Shown here: piece by piece, positions 35,937-47,235 of the stretch
Layout of the letters: each line of letters opens with the position of its first letter
Numbering within the stretch: position 1 is the stretch's first letter
From: Coniferiporia sulphurascens
Lineage: Eukaryota > Basidiomycota > Agaricomycetes > Hymenochaetales > Hymenochaetaceae
Length of the DNA stretch: 64,000 bases
Reading direction: 5' to 3'
NCBI GenBank assembly: GCA_002794785.1
Contig: NBBA01000021.1
Coordinates: 372,001 to 436,000, forward strand
Translations under genes and position numbers: made by a program
The notes under the pieces: generated by a model
What the model saw: the letters and a program-made list of their open reading frames with translations, nothing else
Told to the model about the DNA's origin: nothing
Databases searched by the model: none

Positions 35937-37886
35937 ATGCAGACGGCGCCAGTCGTTGTGCTCGATAATGGCGCATCGACTATCAAAATAAACATTGTGA
36001 ATCCTCAAGCGGACATTCCCTCCCCGAGGTGCGCATACGATTACGGACCTCATCCGGGAGCTCAGGCTTGCATGCGTCCGGTCGAGGCTGATACTAGGTT
36101 CGAGCTCAGGATCATTACGAACGCCATCGTAAGGCAGACGAAGGGTGAAAAGAAAATCTTCTTTGGACACGACCTTGACCGATGCAAAGATTTCGCTTCT
36201 CTTCATTTCCGCTTGCCGTTCGAGAGGGTGCGTCCGACTCTACGCCCATCGCGCAAGGAAGCCTTCGGATCTTCACAAACGCAAAGGGCTACTTGACAGA
36301 CTGGGATGCCCAGAAGGCAATATGGGATGGACTGTTTTTCTCTGATCTTCAAGTGTGTCCTTCAGTGGCTTAGCTTTGAACCACAGTTTGCATAACGCAT
36401 ATAGCTGAATCCTCCCGATGTGTCCTTACTCATCACCGAGCCGTATTTCAATCTCCCCAACATTCAAGAGCAATACGACCAGTTCGTATTCGAAGAGTAT
36501 GATTTTCAGGCCTATCGTCGCTGTACACGTGAGTTTACCTCGCGCCTTGCAAGGTTCCGATTCTCCACTCGGCATGACTGACGCGTTTGTTATTCACTTA
36601 GCGGCGTCTCTAGTACCACATGGTTCCCTATTTCGGAACAGAGAAGAAGACGCCCCCTTTTATCCAGAGTGTATGCTGATCGTCGACTCTGGATATAGTT
36701 TTACGCACATAGTCCCGTCCATGAGCGGCAGGATCATGTGGAAAAGTGTCCGAAGGTAAGCGGGCAAGCCAGAGGCCGTCTGACAAGACCCGATGTTAAT
36801 CGTCGGCCAGAGTCGATGTTGGCGGGAAGCTCCTAACGAATCACCTGAAGGAGCTGCTCTCCTACCGCCAGTACGATCTGATGGGAGAGACGTACATTAC
36901 GAATGATGTGAAGGAAAAGTGTTGCTACGTCTCTACAAATTACAAGAAGGACATGGAGCTTGCTCGGTAGACGCGCCACCAATTGATGGTCGCTACTTTG
37001 GCTTACTCCTTTCATGTATACACAGCTCCAAACAGCCAGAGATCGTTCAGGAGTACGTACTGCCGAGGTTCACGGAGAACCGCCCAGGTAGGGTCAGGTC
37101 GGATGACGAAAAGCTGGATGCCGACGACGATGTGTTGCGGATGACTAGCGAGCGATTTGCTGTACCAGAAGTCTTGTTCAGGCCCAGTGACATTGGTGGG
37201 CTTCTTCTGGGTTCCACGTACGGCATAAATGAATGTGCTAAGGTCTATCGACACATCAATCTTCTACTAGGTCTGGCTCAGTCGGGAGTCGCCACTGCGA
37301 TTGCGGACGCGATCTCTTCGCTGCCAGAAGACATTCGAGGACTATTCTGGTCGAATATCGGCCTAGTCGGCGGCAACGTGAAGTTCCCTAGATTTCGACA
37401 GCGACTGTGAGGATTCCTATCTAGGCATGATCTGGGGCGTTTTTGAGTACCTTGAATTGTGTGCAGGATGTCTGAATTGAGAAGTCTGGCGCCCATTGAT
37501 CACGAAGTTCACATATACGAATCTTTCAAGTAAGCAGCCAAGACTCGGCAGCCAATGGTTATCTTTACATTTTTTCCAGCCCGATTAGTGAAGCATATCT
37601 TTCGGGAGCCGAGTTCGCGCGCCGGAGTGGGTTCGCAAACGAAGTGGTCACGCGTGCCGAGTACCAGGAGTTTGGAAGCAATATCTGCAGGAAAAGGTTT
37701 GCGAGTACCTCATGGCAGGCGAACTGGGAAGGTGTCGACGGGGGACAGGAAACAAGGGGCGTGGATAAGGAGAAAGCAAGGACAAAGGCCAGGTCGCGGG
37801 GTGGCAAAGGCCAGGAAAGTGAGCCTAGCAGCGGAAGGAAGTCTACCCGGGCATCAGGAGCGCGCGCGGTTTCTGCCAACAAATGA
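35937..37886 (+). CDS. ARP6: Actin-related protein 6 (SWR1 chromatin-remodelling complex subunit)
   Basis: Nuclear actin-related protein; in yeast it belongs to the SWR1 complex that places histone H2A.Z. Nine exons join in phase: 35937-36028, 36110-36227, 36287-36352, 36405-36528, 36602-36755, 36811-36966, 37026-37406, 37467-37529 and 37580-37886, giving 486 residues. ARP6 hallmarks in order are [140 protein letters not shown] and [17 protein letters not shown]. The roughly 55-residue Lys/Arg-rich tail is longer than I expect for the family. It is divergent from the decayed TANGO2. The decayed copy is at 19836-21745. Confidence 0.95.
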
Positions 37887-40800
37887 GACTTACAATGCCA
37901 CTTCCCTGCTGCTTAGATTTAATTTGTTCCTGGGGGTTTCCCTGGCTGTTAAGGGTGTACCCTCGTAATAATTATGCTGCCTTTTTTCGGTGTCAGCATA
38001 TGTGATGGCTGAAAAACGTGGCTGAATACTTGCACCGAGGCTCTTGAAACAGTTGTGTTTGGCTCCCGTTCACTTCTATACACACCTCATATGTATAATA
38101 TGTAAAAATAGACTTGCATTGAGTTAATGCTCTGGTTTGTATGAGTCAAGTCGATGATGGCAACCCTTTGTTTACCAATCTTGAATTGAAAGCAGTGTCC
38201 CAGAGTCTTTCATATACATTTCCCCGAATCAGCCCGTGTAATATACGGTTAGAGATTGCTCACGAAAGATTGATACAGCGCTGCCTCGGGTTGTGCCGTA
38301 CTAAGGAGGTAAAAATAACACTTCTCCCTGTATTGCCAGAACTCCTTGCCTCCAGGGTTTCCCGAGTCGACTATCCTTTAATTTACTCTTACTTGCGCGT
38401 CGAAGTCCTGTTGATAATACCGCTTATGAGAAGAAGGCAATAGTAATTAGCCCAACTGGTTTTCGGAAGCTATAACACCGCGATAGAAAAGGAGGTGGAC
38501 GGGAGTCTATCTCCAGGAGAGCCCTTCGAGCCCAAGCCTCATCCGTCCGGCACGTTTATTTATTCCTCTAGGGTCATCATTGTGGCCGAATAAGCCACCT
38601 CTTCTAGTCCTCGCGCACGATCTAGATCGTCTTGCAGTGGAACTCCTGCTGTAGTAGCCAACGGCGTCTCCGCAGCGCCCCGGCATCTTCTACTTACATA
38701 CCCCCCGCAGTTCCCCGCAACCGAAGCGTTCTGCATGGCGATTTCCCGGTGACATCGGAGTACTCGCATTAAGAATTCCAAAGCTGTAGAATTTCTCGCT
38801 GCTCGAGCATAGACGCCAATTAAAATGATCTTTGAATCCGTCGATACATTAGATTAATGTCTTCATCCCAAACAGGAGCCGCTCTTACCGAGCGTCAAGC
38901 CAGTATATGCTGTCACGGTCGTTAACCTTATGAAACGCGTATATAACGGATTAAACTTAGAGTGAGGATTAGGTTGAGACCGATCTTTCAACCAAGATCT
39001 AATCAGGGGTCTCCATTGTGGCCTTCTCGGGCGCATGTCCACACCAGACTTTGGGGTCGTACCCGAAACTATTCAAAGATTGGATCAGAAACGGGAGCTA
39101 GAAGTTATTTCGTCGACTCCTAAGCTAAAAATGCGAATGCTGCCGTTTGTTCAATTGGAGATCCGTCCCTTGGGCAATACGTTGCAACTGCGGCCTCTAT
39201 CTGCGGCGGAGCTGTACAACGCCAAGCCTTGTTGAGCATATGCGAGGAACCCCAACCAATATTAATGTTGATGCTCATTTATTCGATCCTTGGAGCCGTG
39301 TGGACGCAGATATCCTTGGTTTCAATCGGGGGGATAATTTGTGGGCCCGAAAGGATGTGCCCTTGGCAGATTATTTGGAGCCCCAGGTCCTGGTTTGTAT
39401 TCAATAATCCCGAGCGCACAGTTGAAGCCAGTGGCGGTGATACAAGGGCGTCAAGTTGGGAACGCATTAAGCTTAGTATGGTGGGATGCGGTGGCCCTTT
39501 ACTCCGTATAAGTCCGTGATGGCTAGCTAGTTTGGGAAGAAAATAATCGGTATGAGCCTGTAAGCAAACATGCTTCAGATTAGTCTGGAAGCATTTGAGC
39601 GTTAACCTCTTAAAGACGTAAATTTTTACAACCCGTGGCAGGCAGGTGCCTTGAAAATGCAACGCTATCCGCGAGCAGCCACCTCGCGCAAGCCTTCCAT
39701 CGGCCTTACGTCCTCGTGTATGTACTTCGTTCTCTGTGTTCTTCCCGTCGCGTTAGGCGATTTTGCGTATTTTCTTCCGACGAACTCGGGGTGCCGACAA
39801 CTTCTTTGTGTGGAGTAGTCTGGGTCGCTATACTTCCCACTCATGCCCATCTTCCACGTCGGATCTCTGCATGAATATTTCCTGATATCCACAGGTTGGT
39901 CGGCGGTGGTAGTGACCGGGAGAATTTAGAACAGCCATCCTTCAGGATTCCCGATGCAACTTTAGGGTCTGGCTCTCGATCTGATATCTGTGCAAAAGTT
40001 ACAATTTATTTTCTGACGCAGCATTCTATAAAGTTGTCCTAAATAGAAGGCATTGTAATCGAGCTTTTTTCTGAACAACCGGGTCCGTGTTATTTAAGGC
40101 TTGCGACTGCGGACGAACATGCAGTTGACTAACGAGAATATATTGCGGCGCTTTATATATAGATACCACTTACTATCTGCGACGACACCAAGTAATGGAC
40201 GTTCGAAGCATACTACAAAGTAGTGCCATCTTGCGCCTTAACCGAAAATACCGGCGGGACAAACCTAGCAGAAGAGCCGCAAAACGGCCCGGGACATCCG
40301 GACACGCTAGTAACTGAAAGCGGCCATTTGAATAAAATGGCGTCCTCCGTGGCCTAATTTCTTGTGGACATTGAAGATAACTTTCTGCGAATTTAGAAAT
40401 TAATTAGCCCTGGGAGTAAGAAGGTGGAAGAGCGCGAAGTCTACGAAGTCTACGAAGATGAGTCACGTCTTCATGTTGGAAAATCTGTCGATCGCGTCGA
40501 TCATTTTGTTTCAGACTCCGGGTTTTGCAATACTCCGTAGTGGATTCGAGTCTTCTCTGCGGAGAACATACGCCAATTGGAGTCGAATAATCAAGAGAGG
40601 AGGCTCTAGGATTCTTCTCAGCTTCTATTATTCCTACCAATACGTTATCGGACCCTTTGAGCCTTGGTATCCCTCTGTGATCCTCGGAGCGACTTGTGCG
40701 GCGATAGGCACTGAGTGCGGATTTCGCTTGCACAACTTTTATCTCTAGCGGAGTGTGTGATTGCAGCGAAACAACGGTTCGAATGTCTGATTTTACTTTG

Positions 40801-40990
40801 TGTGCGCTGGATCTTTTCGAACTGGTTTTCGGTTTTGTAGCCTACTGATGACTCATATCGCAGCGAACATTGAAACGTAGGCAGCCTTACTAACGAAGAT
40901 GAAAACATATATATGCCTGGCGGTGGGACAACGAAAAGAGCGTATACAGGGATACAAGATGTTCACAGAATATTTAGAATGAGTAGACAA
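37887..40990. other. Gene-poor region, nothing recognised
   Basis: About 3.1 kb between ARP6 and the small membrane protein gene. Short frames on both strands show no domain or splice chain that I can support. No transposon ends were recognised. It may be degenerate sequence or hold a gene too diverged to recognise by eye. Confidence 0.5.
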
Positions 40991-41674
40991 TCAAACAATC
41001 TCCGGTGCAATGATTGTAGACGCAGCCCTCGTTCGGCCGATTAGCGATACTGGGCGCGTTGATTTCTCGTGCGCGGAACCGGGCGGTGGCGGGGTGGAGG
41101 AACGGAACGGCGAACCGAAGGCGGAATTTTCAAAGGGCAAAGTTAAGGTCTGCGGACATACCGCATCTTGACCAATGAGAGTGGGAGTGGGGACACGAGT
41201 AGGCTGGTCAACAGTAGCAGAGGCGATGGCCATGCCTAACGTGAAGTGTGGTCTCTGGATGCTCACGAATGATGAGATGGATGACATTTCTTGTGGAAAA
41301 GGGCGGGGTGCATTATTCGCAGTGGTTAGAATAACTGCGGGCTCGGATTCTGAGCGTTCAGGGCAACGATGAAGTGGAATTATTTGCACCGGTTCATTGT
41401 CACTGAATGTACTGAGGACGGGAGAGGGCGACATGGCCTGCTGGTAGTCAATGAGTGGAGCCTCGCTTTGCGTCGGCGAGCTGACTTCTGGCTTCTTTGC
41501 ACTCCGGGTGCGCTTCCACACGGTTTTCCTGAAGAACTTGACTATGCGCTCAAGGCAACAGAGAAGGAAGAACACGGTAAATATGATGACACCTGCAGAG
41601 CCCCAAATTTCCCGTCAGTGTTCTAATCAAAAGTTGGACGATCGTTAATACTCGCCTATACCGATCAGGTCCAT
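40991..41674 (-). CDS. Small single-pass membrane protein with a signal anchor, function unknown
   Basis: A 13-nt first exon (41674-41662, MDLI plus one base) joins a 602-nt second exon (41592-40991) through a GT-AG intron ending CTCTGCAG. The protein has 204 residues. The join gives MDLIGVIIFTVFFLLCCLER, an N-terminal hydrophobic anchor, followed by a basic stretch (KFFRKTVWKRTRSAKK) that predicts a cytosolic tail. The rest is Ser/Pro/Thr-rich and looks disordered (for example TPPPPGSAHEKSTRP). No family is recognised. Without the tiny exon the frame has no ATG before the anchor, which supports the model. Confidence 0.7.
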
Positions 41675-42264
41675 TTTGCAAAGGGCAACTTTGCTTGAAA
41701 CGGGGTTACAGCTCTGATGTCCTTCATCCCTCGGGGCGAGTCCGACGTCCATGATTGGTGATCTCGGATCTGTAGTAATTGCACGGAGGTGCGGAGTATG
41801 CCCTTATAATATGCGGAGAGCGTGCGTGTAAATAACCTTTGCGCCGCCAGCGAACTTGAGGTGGGAGTTTGAATGGTTGCGTGTACGGAGATATACAAAG
41901 GCGCCAGAAGGGCGTCTACCTCAGACTCGGGAGCTTCGCACTAGTGTTCATAGAAGTGGCTGACACTATCCATCCTGAGCAGAAGCTGGTCGTTTCTTCA
42001 TGCATTTGTTTTTTCTTCCACCAATCCAGGGGATGGGAATAATAAAGGCTTGAGTGCGAAGATCCGACGAGCTAGGGCGGGACCCGGACTCGCGGGGTCG
42101 GCTCGACGCGTCGGCTGCCATCGCGGGGTGCGGACGAAGCGGGCCGCCATCGGACCGGATCTTTTAGCACGTTTATGCTCCGGTGTGAGCGAAATAAAAC
42201 CCCACAATGGGCGGCACAGTAAGTCGCACAGCTCTCAGTCCCCAGCGCCAGTACATAGTGTGCC
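41675..42264. promoter_or_regulatory. Shared divergent upstream region
   Basis: About 590 bp between the start codons of the small membrane protein (minus) and GUT2 (plus). The right part is GC-rich, with no clear TATA box. Confidence 0.45.
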
Positions 42265-44825
42265 ATGCCGTTATTGAGGACGTTACTGTCGCGCCGCACG
42301 CTGGCGTACGCGTCGGGGGCAGCGGCGACGTCCGCAGCGGGTGGCTATTACTATCTTAACTCCGGACCATCTTATCCGCCCTCCACCACCGAGTCTCGTC
42401 GGCCACCTCAGGCATGGACACCCCCGAGCAGGAAGAGCATGCTGGACTCGCTGAAGGCTTCCGGAAGCAACGCGGAGGAGGAATTTGATCTGCTTATCGT
42501 TGGCGGTGGCGCGACCGGAGCGGGTGTGGCTGTTGATGCAGCAAGCCGTGGTTTAAAGGTCGCTCTTGTCGAGCGCGATGATTTCAGTGCAGGTGTGTTC
42601 CCTTACAGTAGCTCTGATTGTCTATTCTCATCTATGCTCAGGCACGTCGTCAAAATCGACCAAGCTCGTTCATGGCGGTGTCCGCTACCTGCAAAAAGCA
42701 GTCATGGAGCTCGACTATGAGCAATACAAGCTCGTCAAGGAGGCTCTCCACGAGCGGCGGATATTCCTGCAGACTGCACCGTACTTGTCTCATATGCTTC
42801 CGATCATGTTGCCCATATACAAGTACTGGCAGGTGCCATATTATTGGGCTGGTTGCAAGATGTATGATGTCCTGGCTGGGAAGGAGAACATGGAGACATC
42901 CTACGTCATGAGCAAGGGGAAAGCACTTGAGACATTCCCTATGCTCAAGCAGGATGGACTCGTGGGCGCTATTGTGTACTACGATGGTCAACACAATGAC
43001 TCGCGCATGAACATGGCACTCATCATGACCGCTGTTAAGCATGGGGCGACCGTTGCGAATCACGTTGAAGTGACTTCACTGAAAAAGGACACCGGAAAGC
43101 TCAACGGCGCTGTTGTCCGCGATAATCTGACCGGTGCTGAGTGGACCGTGCGCGCGAAGGGTGTCATTAATGCGACTGGCCCATTCTCCGACGCTCTCCT
43201 GAAACTGGACAACCCGGACCACACGCCGATCGTACAGCCCGCGTCGGGCGTGCACATCACATTACCAAATTACTATGCACCGCGTACTATGGGTCTTATA
43301 GACCCAGCGACATCCGACGGGCGTGTTATTTTCTTCTTGCCATGGCAGGGAAATACAATCGCCGGCACAACGGACAGCCCTTGTGAGATCAATGCCGAAC
43401 CTGTTCCACGGGAGGAAGATATCTCTTGGGTACTCGAGGAAGTGCGTCGTTACCTCGCGCCAGACATCAAAGTCCGTCGCGGCGACGTGCTTTCTGCATG
43501 GTCCGGCATACGCCCACTCGTGCGCAACCCTTCTGCAGCTAGCACCGAGGGTCTTGTGCGCAGTCATATGATACATGTCTCTGATTCAGGCCTTCTCACC
43601 ATTGCTGGTGGAAAGTGGACGACGTATCGCAAGATGGCAGAGGAGACTGTCGACGAGGCGGTCAAGGTCTTCAGCCTGGAGAACAGGGTGCGCAGCGGTT
43701 GTGTAACAGAGGAAGTACGCCTTGTCGGGAGCGACGGCTGGACACGGAACATGTTTATTGGACTGATTCAGAGGGTAAGAACTATCCAACAACGATGTTG
43801 ACAACCTGTCTGATACCGTCTAGTATGGCCTTGCGACTGATGTTGCAAAACATCTTTCGGAAAACTACGGTGACCGTGCATGGACAGTGTGCTCGCTAGC
43901 TGAACCCACTGGCGAGGTCTGGCCGTTATACGGTACAAGGCTGAACTCTCAGTATCCATGTGTGTAGAAAATATCCCCGCATACAGCCCTTAATCGTGCG
44001 TAAGCTTACGAATTTTTTCGCAGTCATCGAGGCGGAAGTACGTTATGCGGTCCAGCACGAATACGCACAGACTGCCGTCGATGTCCTTGCGCGCCGCTGC
44101 CGTCTCGCGTTCCTCAATGCACAGGCCGCGCTCGTTGCGCTTCCTCGCGTCATTGACATCATGGCCACTGAACTCTCATGGGATATGAACCGTCGCACTA
44201 CTGAGCTTTACCGGGGCGTCGCTTTCCTCCGGAGCATGGGTCTCGCCGGCCTCCCCGAAGGCCCCGAACTCGCGCGTATGCTCAGCCCCGCATCTCAGAC
44301 ATGGACGGACTCTATGAAGACGCTGCTCGGCTTGAAACCCCCCACGAATCCCATAGACGTTTCTGCAGCCGTGTCTGCCGCCGCATCTTATGCTCGCGCC
44401 CAATTTGAGGCAGGCGAGGTCGACGCGCTGCGGGGCTCGTTCACCGCGCGGGCGGGCGCATTCGACTCTGTGGCTACGTCTGCGTCTGCATCTGCATCGC
44501 CGTCTGGCTCGCGTCTTCCGAAAGCCGCCGTGCATGAGCTGCTGCGCACGATTCCTGAATATGATCATGTGCGCGAAGGCGACCTTCGCTACGTGCTCGA
44601 CGAGGCTGGACTTGCAGCTCGTGAAGACTTTGACTTCAACGACTTTGTCGAGGTGAGGCCGAGGCCTTTTTTAAATTTTAATACACTCTAACCAATACTG
44701 ACGGTTACGCATTTTTATCTTAGATCTGTGCAGGACTGAAGGAGATCACCCAACGACCTCACGCGCAGAGCGTCAGGACGGAGAGGATGCGTATACCTGT
44801 CGAGAAAAGCGGTGGCGGTGTCTGA
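42265..44825 (+). CDS. GUT2: Mitochondrial FAD-dependent glycerol-3-phosphate dehydrogenase
   Basis: Oxidises glycerol-3-phosphate to dihydroxyacetone phosphate at the inner mitochondrial membrane and passes electrons to ubiquinone. Exons 42265-42592, 42642-43774, 43824-43959, 44024-44652 and 44724-44825 give 775 residues. A basic targeting sequence ([18 protein letters not shown]) with one hydrophobic stretch comes first. Then come the FAD-binding motif [78 protein letters not shown] and SGIRPLV. The C-terminal domain has YIEAEV-like [20 protein letters not shown] and LSWDMNRR. The tail ([35 protein letters not shown]) resembles the degenerate EF-hand pair of GPD2-type enzymes. Length and motifs are complete. 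Confidence 0.97.
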
Positions 44826-45908
44826 AGGGTGATTTTTGTTATGCGTTTTTTTTTCTTCGTAAGTTAGACTCGGACCTGGGGACACTACCAAAGCTCTCTC
44901 TTTTTTATATTTCAATTGCATAAACTCTAAATATAATGTACGTAGCGTTTCTCTGGAACGCATATATTCATGCTGGGCCCGGACTTAATGATATGGCTCA
45001 CGTGATGTCGGGACTCGGGAGGTGACCTTCAACGAAGGACGCGGCGATACTTTCTTTAATCTTCGTTTTCGTTTATGTAGCTGGACTGACTCCGACCGAC
45101 AAAGCGCCTGGAATGAGGGTTTGTTCGTTCCTGGTCACCCACCCGGATCGTCAGAGTTTTGATTAGCATTTTAAGAGCGGTGAAGTGAGAGTTTTCCAGA
45201 GAGTACGTCTGCAAGATGGACAGTGCTCCCGACTCGGAGACTCCAAAATATCAAATCGTGTGGCTGATGATCGCGAGCATAACGTAGAGTTGATATTATT
45301 TCAATAGGCTGCATGAGGATAGTCCTGAGCAGAGCCGCATATATGCCTACCCCCGCCGACGCCAACGCTCCTGGGTTGAAAAATACCGCACCGAAGACGG
45401 GGTGCCGTGTGTACTTTAGATCGTGCGGCATACAGTTACTCGTTAACCTTCAGAATTTGGTGTGGGGTAAACTTGATTAGGAGCGGTCGTCTCCTTGTAG
45501 GGCGTATTCAATGCGGGGTGGGTGGGGCGACGATATTCCTACCGAGACATGTCCGCTCGGCGGCCAAAAAACGGTGCAAACTTAGAAGGCGCTGCAAACC
45601 GATATCTACACGTTGTCTTTAAAATAAAATGGTTGTATGTCAAAAGTTACGCCTCAGCAAAGGAGTTCATGGCCTTGAAGGCAGTCGTAGTCGATAGTTT
45701 GTGCTTCCTTCGTGAAGGAGGAGATTCACCATTAAAGCCCCTTACCGTTGTCGATTTCACGAGGACTTCAAATATCCCGCTCAATCTTTGATTACCACAG
45801 AAATATGAATATCTAATCCTAAAATAAGAAATACAGTGAATACACACTACAAGCGTCAGTTAAGAGTCGTGATACAGTGAAAACCATACGAAGGAAAGAA
45901 TCTCGAAT
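44826..45908. other. Convergent intergenic region
   Basis: About 1.1 kb between the stops of GUT2 and KIN17. Nothing coding is recognised. Confidence 0.5.
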
Positions 45909-47045
45909 TTAACTCAATCTCTCCGCGTCTCGCTCCATCCTCCGCCGTTTGCGCCCTTGTTCCTCGGAAATCAATCTCTCTGCTGCGCTCATCGGCGCCT
46001 CGCGCTTCCTCCCGTTCGACTCCTTCTCTTTTTCTTGGCTCGACTTCGAGGCAGCCGCCATTTTAAAGACATTTGGACGCTTCAGTGGATTTGCGGCTGA
46101 CGCCTTTAATGCGTTGAATTTAAGGCCTGTAGATACGGAAGGCGCGGAAGGTGCAGAGGATGTTGGAGTGGATGAGCCCGGTGGCGATTCTGATGAAGTC
46201 GCACTCGCTGCAGGCTTCAGGCTAATAGAAAGAACAAGCTTCTCGCCCTCGTCTCGCTTGAGGCCCTCCTCGACTGCGGGCTTGTTGTCAGCCTCGGGCG
46301 ACTCGCTCTTCTTCTCCGCAGCGGCACGCTCGATTTGTTCGGCGATAAGCATTCGCTCGCGCTGCTCATCCGAGGTTGTCGCACGCTCCTTCTTCATTGA
46401 AGCTTCCTGTAAGATAGTGTATTAGTCATCAAGCCGTTACTACTCAGTCGAGTGAGTGGGACGTACGGCCTTTGCCAGTGCCTTCGGACTGCTGTCTATC
46501 CAAGCGATAAACCAACCCTTGTCTGTCTCATCCACACGTGCTATACCTGACCGCCCGAGATGTTTGCAAAATTCGCTGAGTGTGACCCAACGGGTGGCGT
46601 TCATGTGCATGTGGTGCTTGTCCTGGATGAACTCTTGGTAAACGCGGTTTGCATGCACTCGCTTCGTACCGAATCTGCAAGTGGGATTCGTGAGCATGAT
46701 ACATGCGGGACTGAAAGCTTTTGTACGAGCGTACCTTCTGGAGAGGAGCGTGACGAAGTCACTCTGAAACTCGCTCGAGTAGCTGCTGATGTGGGCTCCA
46801 GCGTTCTCTCCGACTACTAGCATCTGACGCAAATGCGATTCTGATTGCGCATGGCATTTGAACCCGTTCTCATCTCGACATTGTTTCTGGCAGACTTGGC
46901 AGTACCAGCGCAGACGCTGAAGCCCCTTGGACTTCATCGCATTTGCGAGGTACTTGGCCGTTCCGACTGCAGAACGAAGCAGAGCATTAGCATAAAAACA
47001 GGAGTCTCGACAAAATGCGAATGCTTTACCTTCTGCTCGCGGCAT
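45909..47045 (-). CDS. KIN17: KIN17 DNA/RNA-binding zinc-finger protein
   Basis: Nuclear protein linked to DNA replication, repair and RNA processing. The first exon is only 16 nt (47045-47030, MPRAE) and joins VGTAKYLANAMKSKGLQRLR in phase, matching the family's N-terminus. A C2H2-type finger follows (WYCQVCQKQCRDENGFKCHA with SESH), then FVTLLSRR/FGTKRVHANRVYQEFI, HMNATRWVTLSEFCKHLGR and VDETDKGWFIAWID, the family's winged-helix region. The C-terminal part is charged and Ser/Pro-rich and ends in RKRRRMERDAERLS. The long animal C-terminus with a KOW-like domain is missing, as I expect for fungal forms. About 330 residues. It is divergent from the BBC1-type gene with only 190 bp between starts. 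Confidence 0.93.
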
Positions 47046-47235
47046 TTTGTAGCGGGACTGGTATTCACGGGTGGTAGTACTTTCGGCTCGGAGATGATGG
47101 TGTAAGGTAAGAAACGAATGTGTGACACGAAGGGGTCACAGCGGATGCTAAGGGCGCGTGGGGCGTGGGAACGTGGTCTCCATGCGTTTAGGGCGCGTCT
47201 CTTGCCTCGTCCATCCAGTTTAACACCCTACCATC
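47046..47235. promoter_or_regulatory. Compact divergent promoter between KIN17 and the BBC1-type gene
   Basis: Only 190 bp separate the two start codons, so both core promoters and leaders lie here. This also leaves no room for a missed N-terminal SH3 exon of the BBC1-type gene. Confidence 0.55.

Larger units (their letters stand above)
34335..37886. repeat. Right arm of the inverted duplication (TANGO2-ARP6 divergent pair)
   Basis: Reverse-complement counterpart of 19836-23535, carrying a decayed TANGO2 (minus) and an intact ARP6 (plus). The two arms face each other across about 10.8 kb. Homology was followed by eye through exons, introns and the shared upstream region. Confidence 0.85.

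Noticed and set aside
31955..37886. A co-regulated cluster of the zinc-cluster regulator with its neighbours
   Set aside because: The neighbours are ARP6 and a dead TANGO2, with no shared metabolic pathway, so a pathway-specific cluster is not supported.
40458..40748. 96-residue frame with some hydrophobic stretches
   Set aside because: Composition is unremarkable, no splice partners were seen, and overlapping frames on the other strand are equally long.
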